A model generated the notes under the pieces. The model was not told the origin of the DNA. It saw only the letters and a list, made by a program, of their open reading frames with translations, and searched no databases. A program made the position numbers and the translations under genes. A stretch of DNA of 42,769 nucleotides. It comes from Candidatus Nomurabacteria bacterium (lineage in GTDB: Bacteria > Patescibacteriota > Minisyncoccia > Phycocordibacterales > UBA9973). The stretch lies in assembly GCA_016199805.1 (NCBI GenBank), contig JACQGC010000007.1, positions 1-42,769 of the forward strand, read 5' to 3'. This document shows positions 27,033-34,985 of the stretch, one piece after another (the stretch's first letter is position 1; every line of letters begins with the position of its first letter).

Positions 27033-29357
27033 TTACGGATCAATCTTTGGTATTTTGTGCGGATTATGGTTTATGCAAGCTTTATTACTACATCTTTCCG
27101 GAATGGTCTTTGTGCCTTCCATCATCAGGCTGCCGCAGAGTTTGCAGATATTTCCGGTTGGTTTGGCTTTGATGGCAAATTTGCAGTCAGGATAATTGGA
27201 ACAAGAATAAAAAATACCAAATCTTCCGCGGCGTTCCGAGATGTCTCCAGTCTTGCAGATAGGACACATGACTCCGGTTCTTTTTCGAGCTTCTTCGGCT
27301 TCGTCTTTTTTTATGAATTTACATTTTGGGTAACGCGAGCAGGAAATAAATGTGCCGGTGCCGTCGCGTCTCTGTTTGATGACCAGTTTCCCGCCGCCGG
27401 ATTTTCCTTTTTTCTCGCCACACAAGGGGCACATCTCACCGGTTTCTTCCGGACCTTTTAGTTCGGTGCCGTCTAGCATCAGCGCTCCGTTGCAATCGGG
27501 GAACCGGGAACAAGAATAAAACTTTCCGCCGCGGGAGAGTTTGATAATCATGGTGCTGCCACATTTTGGACACTTGATATTTGCCGGGGCATCGCCCAGA
27601 TTGGTTACTTTTTCCAATTTTTCTTTGGATTTCACATCTCTAGAAAACGGCGTATAAAAATCTTTTAAGGTTTTTTCATATTCGCGTTCACCCCGGGAGA
27701 TTTCATCGAGCTCGTCTTCCATGGTGGCGGTAAAGGTGTCCGAAATGTACTCGGCAAAATATTTTTCCAAGAAATCCGAAACTACTTCGCCCACGTCGGT
27801 GGGGAACAATGTTTTATTTTCTTTTCGCACATATCCACGGTCTTCAATAGTGCGCATGATGGACGCGTAGGTGGAAGGCCGGCCGATGCCTCGGCCCTCC
27901 AGTTCTTTGACTAGTCCCGCCTCGGAATATCTGTTTGGCGGTTCGGTAAATTTCTCTTCGCTTTCTAGGGTGAGTAGTTTTAATTTTTCACCTTCCTTAC
28001 ATAGAGGCAATTCCACGTCTTCACCCCGCGCTCCAGTATCTACGGCGAGCCAACCGGGGAAAAGCAGGCGGGAACCCACGGCTCCAAACTCAGGGATTTC
28101 TGGTATTTTTTCTCCCCCTGCCAAGGGGGAGTGCCCAGAGGGCGAGGGGGTCGTAACCACAGCCGTAACTTTTGTTTTCAGTAATTTTGCGTCAGTCATC
28201 TGTGAAGACACCGCTCGTTCCCAGATGAGCCTATAGAGTCTGGCTTGGTCGTCGGTGCCGGCCTGTAATTGTTCTATATGTGTCGGGCGGATGGCTTCGT
28301 GCGCTTCTTGGGCATTTTTTGATTTGGTTTTATAAATTCTGGCTTCGGCGTATTTGTCTCCATATTCTTTTTTTACAAATGCCAATATTTGGCCTTGGGC
28401 GACAGTGGAAACATTGGTGCTGTCTGTTCGCATATAAGTGATGTGCCCGGCTTCGTAAAGTTTCTGCGCGATTTGCATCGTGCGTGAAGGGGAGTAACCC
28501 AAGCGGGAACTGGCTGTCTGTTGCAGAGTGGAGGTGGTAAAAGGCGCGCGCGGTGAGCGTTTTTGTTCAGTTTCTTTCACGCCGCTCACCACCCAAATTC
28601 CTTTCTTGCCCTCAGTAAGTATTTTCTCTACTAATTTTTCATCACGAGGTTCTTCGTTACATTCTAGATTAATTTTTTCTTTCTTTACTGTTTCAACCTC
28701 ACCCCTTGCTTTCCCCTCTCCATAGTAATGGAGAGGGGTTGGGGAGAGGGAAGGAATTTCAAATTCACCGAATATCCTCCAATATTTCTCCGGCACAAAA
28801 GCGCGAATTTCCCGTTCGCGTTCCATGATGATGCGGAGCGCCGGGGACTGCACGCGTCCGGCCGAAAGCCCATAACGCACCTTCTTCCAAATCAAACCCG
28901 AAAGGTCATAACCAACCAATCTGTCCAGCACCCGCCGCGCTTCTTGGGCTTTACGCAGAGCAGTATCTACCTTTCTGGGGTGTTTCAAGGCTTCTTCCAC
29001 GGCTTCCTTGGTGATTTCGTGAAAAGTTACTCTTTCTATTTTGGCTTTGATTTTTTTATCTTGTTTTAAAAGTGTCTCTATGTGCCAGGCAATAGCTTCT
29101 CCTTCGCGGTCGGGGTCTGTCGCCAGCATCACCTCGGTGGCTTTTTCAGCGAGTCCTTGCAGTTCGTGCACTACTTTTTCTTTGCCTTTGGAAATTTCGT
29201 AATGCGGAATAAAACCGCCTTCTATATCTAAGGCGGCTTTGTTGGATTTTGGTAAATCGCGCACATGTCCCACGGAAGCACGCACAGTAAAAGCGCCTTC
29301 GAGATATTTCTCGATAGTCTTCGCTTTGGATGGTGATTCAACGATTAAAAGTTTCAT
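27033..29357 (-). CDS. topA: DNA topoisomerase I with C-terminal zinc fingers
   Basis: MKLLIVESPSKAKTIEKYL; YMRTDSTNVS; repeated CPxC...CxxC fingers. Confidence 0.97.
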   Translation of the reverse strand: MKLLIVESPSKAKTIEKYLEGAFTVRASVGHVRDLPKSNKAALDIEGGFIPHYEISKGKEKVVHELQGLAEKATEVMLATDPDREGEAIAWHIETLLKQDKKIKAKIERVTFHEITKEAVEEALKHPRKVDTALRKAQEARRVLDRLVGYDLSGLIWKKVRYGLSAGRVQSPALRIIMEREREIRAFVPEKYWRIFGEFEIPSLSPTPLHYYGEGKARGEVETVKKEKINLECNEEPRDEKLVEKILTEGKKGIWVVSGVKETEQKRSPRAPFTTSTLQQTASSRLGYSPSRTMQIAQKLYEAGHITYMRTDSTNVSTVAQGQILAFVKKEYGDKYAEARIYKTKSKNAQEAHEAIRPTHIEQLQAGTDDQARLYRLIWERAVSSQMTDAKLLKTKVTAVVTTPSPSGHSPLAGGEKIPEIPEFGAVGSRLLFPGWLAVDTGARGEDVELPLCKEGEKLKLLTLESEEKFTEPPNRYSEAGLVKELEGRGIGRPSTYASIMRTIEDRGYVRKENKTLFPTDVGEVVSDFLEKYFAEYISDTFTATMEDELDEISRGEREYEKTLKDFYTPFSRDVKSKEKLEKVTNLGDAPANIKCPKCGSTMIIKLSRGGKFYSCSRFPDCNGALMLDGTELKGPEETGEMCPLCGEKKGKSGGGKLVIKQRRDGTGTFISCSRYPKCKFIKKDEAEEARKRTGVMCPICKTGDISERRGRFGIFYSCSNYPDCKFAIKAKPTGNICKLCGSLMMEGTKTIPERCSNKACINHNPHKIPKIDP
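28113..28152. repeat. Palindromic repeat (family A-like variant) inside topA, copy 3
   Basis: CTCCCCC-tgccaa-GGGGGAG followed by tgcccagagggcgagggggt; encodes TTPSPSGHSPLAGGEKI. Confidence 0.65.
28698..28752. repeat. Palindromic repeat family A, copy 4 (inside topA)
   Basis: CCCCTCTCCAT-agta-ATGGAGAGGGG (perfect 11 bp), flanked by CCTCACCCC and TTGGGGAGAGGG. Confidence 0.85.
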
Positions 29358-29476
29358 CCCGTACGAAATAGGACGCGTACGCTTACGCTTGTTCGTCCTT
29401 TTTATTATTAATAATCTGTTTCATGTTTTTCATAACTTTACTTATTTTATGCGTCCGCGATTTCGTTCGGGATTTC
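29357..29476. repeat. Inverted repeat pair upstream of topA
   Basis: Left ATCCCGTACGAAATAGGACGCGTA versus reverse complement of right ATCCCGAACGAAATCGCGGACGCATA. Confidence 0.55.
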
Positions 29477-29573
29477 ATTCCTTCTAGCAGTATTACACGA
29501 AATTGTTTTTCAATGCAAATCTTTAGAAAACTTTTTGCTAAAAACTCTTCTTAATTTCTCTCATAAATTAATA

Positions 29574-29608
29574 ACGACCCGAGTACAGCTATGCTGTACT
29601 CGGGTCGT
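29574..29608 (-). terminator. Long perfect hairpin terminator
   Basis: ACGACCCGAGTACAGC-tat-GCTGTACTCGGGTCGT, 16-bp perfect stem. Confidence 0.75.
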
Positions 29609-29617
29609 CTTGATGAC

Positions 29618-29854
29618 CTACTCTTCTCTCTGGTTGAGGGCGTCCTCGGGGTTTCCCTCATCGCCGTCCTCTTCCATGGCGTTGTCGATGGACACCTCGG
29701 CATCTTGCCGAGACATTCTTTCGCCCGCCATCGCCTCCAGAATTAACCGTTCGCGAATTTCTTCGCGCGAGAGCCCCGCTAGCTTTTCAGCAGGCTCGCC
29801 TTGCTTCATTTCCGCTAGCAGCCGCTTGCGTTCTTCGTCTGACATCTGACTCAT
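29618..29854 (-). CDS. Small acidic protein of unknown function (cassette B)
   Basis: MSQMSDEERKRLLAEMKQGEPAEKLAGLSREEIRERL...; SD AAGGAG; consensus promoter. Confidence 0.72.
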   Translation of the reverse strand: MSQMSDEERKRLLAEMKQGEPAEKLAGLSREEIRERLILEAMAGERMSRQDAEVSIDNAMEEDGDEGNPEDALNQREE

Positions 29855-29883
29855 AGCTTCTCCTTAAGGAACGTACAATATGT

Positions 29884-29913
29884 ATTATAGCATATAACAT
29901 ACCTATCTGTCAA
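29884..29913 (-). promoter_or_regulatory. Consensus sigma70 promoter for cassette B
   Basis: Reverse complement TTGACA - 18 nt - TATAAT. Confidence 0.8.
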
Positions 29914-29961
29914 ATATGGTAAGTATTTACCAAAATCGCAATAAGTGATACTATAAAAAGT

Positions 29962-30861
29962 ATGAAAAAAATATTTATGTTCTTATCTTTGATGATATTG
30001 ATAATCCCGTCGCTTGCTTTTGCTTCTTGGTGGAATCCGATTTCTTGGTTTCAGAAACCTATTATAAATACCGAAATTAAAACTACTCCTGCTCCCGTTT
30101 CTGTTGATTGGAAAACTTATGAAAATAAAAAACTAGGATTTGCTTTTGAGTATCCAAAAAATTGGGCAGTTTACGACAACTCTTCTATATCATCTGTGTA
30201 TGTATTAGCATCTTCTTGTCCGACAACTTCTAAAACAACTAAAGATAAGGCTTGTTCGCCGATAACTTTTATGGTGGGTGTCAACGCTACTACTAGTAGA
30301 ATACCATCTGGTCTTTTGTCAGGATGGACTAAAACAAAAATTCAAGTTGCCGGAATAGACGCCACTGAAATTATTGAACCCAATTTAAGCAACACAGAGA
30401 TTGGTTTTATGAAAGATAGTAACTACTATCATTTAGTGATGAACAAGAAAGGTAACACAAAAGAGGAAGCTGACCCTATTCTTAACCACATATTATTGTC
30501 GTTTACATTTACAACATCTTCTGGCAGTAATACAACTCTGGTTGTTCCGTCAATTCAAGTTTCTCATACCAACGATACTGCAAGATTAAAAGATGTAAGA
30601 AAAATTGAGCAGTCGTTAGAAGTATATTATGCTGACAATAACTCCTATCCTTCTACTATAAAGGATTTGGTTTCTAAATATATAAATCCCTTACCCATCT
30701 CTCCCAAACCAGCAGATGGTTCTTGCACTGAAAATCAAAACTCATATATTTATACTCAAATTGATTCTGGTCAAAACTATACTTTAACGTTCTGCTTAGG
30801 TAATGCCAGTGGAGGTTTCAAATCTGGGTTACATACAGCTTCTTCTGGAGAAATAAAGTAA
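29962..30861 (+). CDS. Secreted protein with a pseudopilin-like C-terminal domain
   Basis: Signal peptide; ENKKLGFAFEYPKNWAVY domain; C-terminal ARLKDVRKIEQSLEVYYADNNSYPSTIKDLVSKYINPLPISPKPADG...YTLTFCLG resembles type II/IV pseudopilin globular domains. Confidence 0.7.
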   Translation: MKKIFMFLSLMILIIPSLAFASWWNPISWFQKPIINTEIKTTPAPVSVDWKTYENKKLGFAFEYPKNWAVYDNSSISSVYVLASSCPTTSKTTKDKACSPITFMVGVNATTSRIPSGLLSGWTKTKIQVAGIDATEIIEPNLSNTEIGFMKDSNYYHLVMNKKGNTKEEADPILNHILLSFTFTTSSGSNTTLVVPSIQVSHTNDTARLKDVRKIEQSLEVYYADNNSYPSTIKDLVSKYINPLPISPKPADGSCTENQNSYIYTQIDSGQNYTLTFCLGNASGGFKSGLHTASSGEIK

Positions 30862-30871
30862 AACTCTACTG

Positions 30872-31738
30872 CTAAAAACTGGCGCGAATTTCGCCCATTT
30901 CTTCTTTTATCAAACCTTTTATTTCCATTACCGAAAGCAAGGCATTGGCGTCGCCTGTGGATAATTTCATTTCTCGAATTAAGTCATCTCTTTCCATCGG
31001 CTCTGTTAATAATTTCAAAACCGATTTTTCTTCCGGCCGGGCATCTTCAAACAGGCTTTGTTGTTTGCTTTCTTTATCAATTTTAAAACCCAAAGCCTCT
31101 AAGATATCGTCACTGCAGGTTATCGGTGTGGCGCCAGCCCTAATTAATGTATTTGTGCCTTTGGAATACTCCGAACTTATCGGCCCCGGCACAGCCAAGA
31201 CTTCTTTGTTGTAATCCAAGGCCATTCTGGCGGTAATCAAGGTGCCGGACTTTTCCTGCGCCTCTATTATGAGCGCCGCCTTAGAAAGACCCGCCACCAA
31301 TCTGTTCCTCATCGGAAAAGTATAGAAGGCCGCTTTCATATCCGGCTCAAATTCAGATAAAATACAACCGCCGGAGCTGATGATTCTCTCGGCCAATTTC
31401 AAACTCGTTGGCGGAAAAAAAGCTTCTTCCGAAATGCCGGAGCCGGGAAATGCCACAGCAAAGAGCCCGGCGCCGAGCGCGGCTTCGTGGGATAATGCGT
31501 CTATGCCCACGGCCAAACCGGAGACTATGGCTATCGGGTATCCCTTTAGTCCGGAAATCAATTTCTTTACGACATCTCTGCCATAAGTCGTGGCTTTTCT
31601 GGAGCCGACCACAGCCAAGCACACAGTGCCTTCAGGTGGCAGTTTCCCCGCGATATAAAGTTTCTTTGGCGGTTGAGGAATTCGTAAAAGCTCTGCCGGA
31701 ATATTTTTCCCTTCAAGTATCTTTAGATTAAACTTCAT
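30872..31738 (-). CDS. dprA: DNA processing protein DprA
   Basis: VGSRKATTYGRDVVKKL; SGLAVGIDALSHEAALGAG; MRNRLVAGLSKAALIIEAQEKSGTLITARMALDYNKEVLAVPG. Confidence 0.95.
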   Translation of the reverse strand: MKFNLKILEGKNIPAELLRIPQPPKKLYIAGKLPPEGTVCLAVVGSRKATTYGRDVVKKLISGLKGYPIAIVSGLAVGIDALSHEAALGAGLFAVAFPGSGISEEAFFPPTSLKLAERIISSGGCILSEFEPDMKAAFYTFPMRNRLVAGLSKAALIIEAQEKSGTLITARMALDYNKEVLAVPGPISSEYSKGTNTLIRAGATPITCSDDILEALGFKIDKESKQQSLFEDARPEEKSVLKLLTEPMERDDLIREMKLSTGDANALLSVMEIKGLIKEEMGEIRASF

Positions 31739-31775
31739 ATTTTGAAATTATAACACTTTGTTATATACTGACAAT

Positions 31776-33086
31776 ATGTTAGCTATAAATTTTATCCGTG
31801 ACAACAAGGACATTGTGCAGGCGGGCGCCAAGAAAAAGCGCGTGGAAATTGATATTGAAATGCTTATCACTCTGGACGATGAACGCTTGAAAGTTTTGAA
31901 AGAAGTGGAAGACCTGCGGGCCGAAGTAAACAGAGTTTCAAACGACATAGCCCGAGATCAAGACCCGGCTCTGAAAGTGCAGCTGATAGAAGAAATGAGC
32001 GCCGTCAAAGAAGACATCAAGGCCAAAGAAGAAAAGCTGAAAGCCATAGTGGACGAGTGGCAGAAGATGATGTTGAAAATACCGAATATTCCTTCAGTGG
32101 ACACACCCGAAGGTCCCGACGAAAGCGGAAACCAGGTAGTCAGAAGTTGGGGAGAGAAACCACAATTTTCTTTTACCCCGAAAGAACATTATGAATTGGG
32201 TAAGGCGCTTGGAATAATAGATACCGAAACAGCCGGAGAAGTTTCTGGCTCAAGATTCGCTTATCTAAAAGGGGATTTGGTCCTGATGCAATTCGGCCTC
32301 ATTCAAATGTGTCTAGAGATTTTGACCAACAACGATACACTCAAAAAGATAGCCGAAGAGTCCAGTATCTCCGTAGTTCCTTCCGCATTCATTCCGGTCA
32401 TTCCACCAGTCTTCATTAGACCTCTAGTGCAACTTAAAATGGCGCGATATATGACACCGGAAGAACATTATTTATTCCCCAATGACGACCTGATGTTGAT
32501 AGGCAGCGCCGAGCACACTCTAGGCTCGATGCATATGAATAAAATTTTTGAAGAGCGTGATTTGCCTATCCGCTATGCCGGATATTCCACCGCTTTCAGA
32601 CGAGAAGCAGGCGCGGCGGGCAAAGATACAAATGGTATCTTGCGTCAGCATCAATTTGATAAACTGGAGATGGAAGTTTTTTCCTTGCCGGAAAATTCTG
32701 TGCAGGAACAAAATTTTCTAGTGGCCATACAGGAACACGTGCTCAAGAGTTTGGGTTTGCCTTACCAAGTGGTCGCTGTCTGCACCGGAGATATGGGCTT
32801 TCCGGATAGCCGCCAACTCGACATCGAGACTTGGATGCCTGGGCAAAATAAATATCGGGAAACTCACAGTGCGGATTCTATGGGTGGTTTTCAAGCTCGC
32901 CGCTTAAATACCCGAGTACGCAGGAGTGACGGCAAGATAGAACATGTGCATACCAATGATGCTACGGTTGTGGCTATAGGCCGTACACTCATAGCAATCA
33001 TAGAAAACTACCAGCAAGCCGATGGCTCTATCAAAATCCCCGAAGTGCTTAGGAAATATATGGGCGGCAAAGAATATATAAAATGA
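31776..33086 (+). CDS. serS: Seryl-tRNA synthetase
   Basis: N-terminal coiled coil; class II motifs YAGYSTAFRREAGAAGKDTNGILRQHQFDKLE; start at MLAINFIRDN. Confidence 0.96.
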   Translation: MLAINFIRDNKDIVQAGAKKKRVEIDIEMLITLDDERLKVLKEVEDLRAEVNRVSNDIARDQDPALKVQLIEEMSAVKEDIKAKEEKLKAIVDEWQKMMLKIPNIPSVDTPEGPDESGNQVVRSWGEKPQFSFTPKEHYELGKALGIIDTETAGEVSGSRFAYLKGDLVLMQFGLIQMCLEILTNNDTLKKIAEESSISVVPSAFIPVIPPVFIRPLVQLKMARYMTPEEHYLFPNDDLMLIGSAEHTLGSMHMNKIFEERDLPIRYAGYSTAFRREAGAAGKDTNGILRQHQFDKLEMEVFSLPENSVQEQNFLVAIQEHVLKSLGLPYQVVAVCTGDMGFPDSRQLDIETWMPGQNKYRETHSADSMGGFQARRLNTRVRRSDGKIEHVHTNDATVVAIGRTLIAIIENYQQADGSIKIPEVLRKYMGGKEYIK

Positions 33087-33952
33087 AAAGAGATGTTTTA
33101 AATTCTCCACGTCTGACGGAATTAAAAAAACGCAGACAAAAAGCTATTTTGAATAAAATTCTGATTTCTTTTGCCTGCTTGGCGGTGATTTTCTTTTTTT
33201 TGGTTTATCTCTCTAGGTTAAGCAGTCTGCAGGTTGGCGGGATTGAAGTTTCCGGCAACAAAGTCGTAGACACACAGTCAATCACAGACACGGTACAAAA
33301 AGAAATCGCCGGAAAATATTTATGGCTTTTTCCAAAAAGCGATATACTGATTTACCCCGAAGGTAATATAAAAAATAATTTGCAAAATAAATTTACCAGA
33401 CTGAAAAACATTAGTTTATTTGTTGGAAACGACAAAGTTTTGAAGATTACAGTAGACGAACGAACTCCGTCATATATCTGGTGTGGAGCCGAACCGCAGA
33501 CGAGAGCTACGGGAGCAATTCGCGCATCTGCGCCGGAAGAAAATTGTTATTTCATGGACGCAGGCGGTTATATTTTTGACGTTGCGCCATATTTTTCCGG
33601 CGAAGTATATTTTAAATTCTATGGAACTGCGGGTATGGGTGCTTATTTCTCTAAGCAAAACTTTCAACAGTTAGTTTCCTTCATGGATATTTTAGTAAGC
33701 TTGGGGTTAAAACCGGTAGCTTTATACAAAACTGCCGATGGGGATATGCAGATATTTTTGTCGGGCATCAATTCTGCAGGAACATCACCTAAAATATTAT
33801 TGCGAGCGGACGCTGATTTGAAAATCGTGGCAGAAAATCTACAAGCCGCCTTAGATACCGAACCTCTCTTGTCTAAATTTAAGAATAATTACTCAAAATT
33901 GCAATACATAGATTTACGTTTTAGAAACAAAGTATATGATAAGTTCCAATAA
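33083..33952 (+). CDS. FtsQ/POTRA-like division protein
   Basis: Cytoplasmic basic N-terminus, one TM, LQVGGIEVSGNKVVDTQSITDTVQKEIAGKYLWLFPKSDILIYP; overlaps serS as ATGA. Confidence 0.7.
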   Translation: MKRDVLNSPRLTELKKRRQKAILNKILISFACLAVIFFFLVYLSRLSSLQVGGIEVSGNKVVDTQSITDTVQKEIAGKYLWLFPKSDILIYPEGNIKNNLQNKFTRLKNISLFVGNDKVLKITVDERTPSYIWCGAEPQTRATGAIRASAPEENCYFMDAGGYIFDVAPYFSGEVYFKFYGTAGMGAYFSKQNFQQLVSFMDILVSLGLKPVALYKTADGDMQIFLSGINSAGTSPKILLRADADLKIVAENLQAALDTEPLLSKFKNNYSKLQYIDLRFRNKVYDKFQ

Positions 33953-34976
33953 AAATTTCTGGCAAAATTTAAAAAAACCTTTTTTCTGTTTAGCACCCAT
34001 GTCGGATGTCACCGATATCGCTTTTCGTTTTATTTTGGCCAAATACGGCAAGGACAGGGAAAATAAAGACCGGGTCGTTTTCTGGACGGAGTTTGTCGCC
34101 GCCGACGGTTTATGTAATAAATTGGCCAAGAAAAAGCTGTCACATATGCTCATATATAGTGAACGTGAGCGGCCCATCGTGGCTCAAGTTTTCGGCGCCA
34201 ATCCGGAAAACATGAAACAAGCTTGCCAGTACGTGGCCAGCTTGGGTTTTGATGCCATAGATATAAATATGGGTTGCCCGGATAAATCGGTAGTGGCGCA
34301 AGGGGCTGGAGCGGGATTGATAAAAACACCAAAACTAGCCAGAGAAATAATAAGAGCGGCGCACGAAGGCATTGCCGCCGCCGGAGCGCATATTCCGGTA
34401 TCAGTCAAAACCAGAATCGGTTTTAATAAAGAAGATATAGACGCTTGGATAAGTGAAATATTAAAAGAAGATATTGCCGCGCTGACTATTCACTTACGCA
34501 CAGCCAAAGAGCTTTCGCTCGTGCCGGCGAAGTGGGAATATATAAAAAGAATAAAAAAACTTATAGAGAAAAGTGGCAAGAACGTGCTTTTGATAGGGAA
34601 CGGCGATGTGGCAGATTTAAAAGATGCCGAAAATAAAGCCCTCGAATATGGCTGCGACGGAGTGATGATAGGCCGGGGGATTTTCGGGAATCCGTGGTTC
34701 TTTAGTTCGGAAAATCTTCACCCCTCTACTTCACAAGGAGAGGGGCTGGGGGTGAGGTCAGAAGAAAAACTTAAAATTCTGATAGAACACACACAAATTT
34801 TTGACGAGAAACTTTTAAAACCAAAACACAAAAACTTCGCCACCATGAAAAAGCATTTCAAGGCGTATGTAAATGGTTTCGACGGCGCAAAAGAGCTGCG
34901 GGTGAAATTGATGGAAACCGAGAATCCCAAACAGGTGGAAAAAATTATACATGATTTTTTAAGAAAAATGAGGTAG
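33936..34976 (+). CDS. dus: tRNA-dihydrouridine synthase
   Basis: APMSDVTDIAFRFI; DINMGCPDKSVVAQGAGAGLIKTP; GNGDVADLKDA; GVMIGRGIFGNPWFF. Confidence 0.95.
   Translation: MISSNKNFWQNLKKPFFCLAPMSDVTDIAFRFILAKYGKDRENKDRVVFWTEFVAADGLCNKLAKKKLSHMLIYSERERPIVAQVFGANPENMKQACQYVASLGFDAIDINMGCPDKSVVAQGAGAGLIKTPKLAREIIRAAHEGIAAAGAHIPVSVKTRIGFNKEDIDAWISEILKEDIAALTIHLRTAKELSLVPAKWEYIKRIKKLIEKSGKNVLLIGNGDVADLKDAENKALEYGCDGVMIGRGIFGNPWFFSSENLHPSTSQGEGLGVRSEEKLKILIEHTQIFDEKLLKPKHKNFATMKKHFKAYVNGFDGAKELRVKLMETENPKQVEKIIHDFLRKMR
34721..34758. repeat. Palindromic repeat family A, copy 5 (inside dus)
   Basis: CCCCTCTACTT-cac-AAGGAGAGGGG (one mismatch) then CTGGGGGTGAGG; encodes NLHPSTSQGEGLGVRSEE. Confidence 0.85.
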
Positions 34977-34985
34977 AATACTTTT

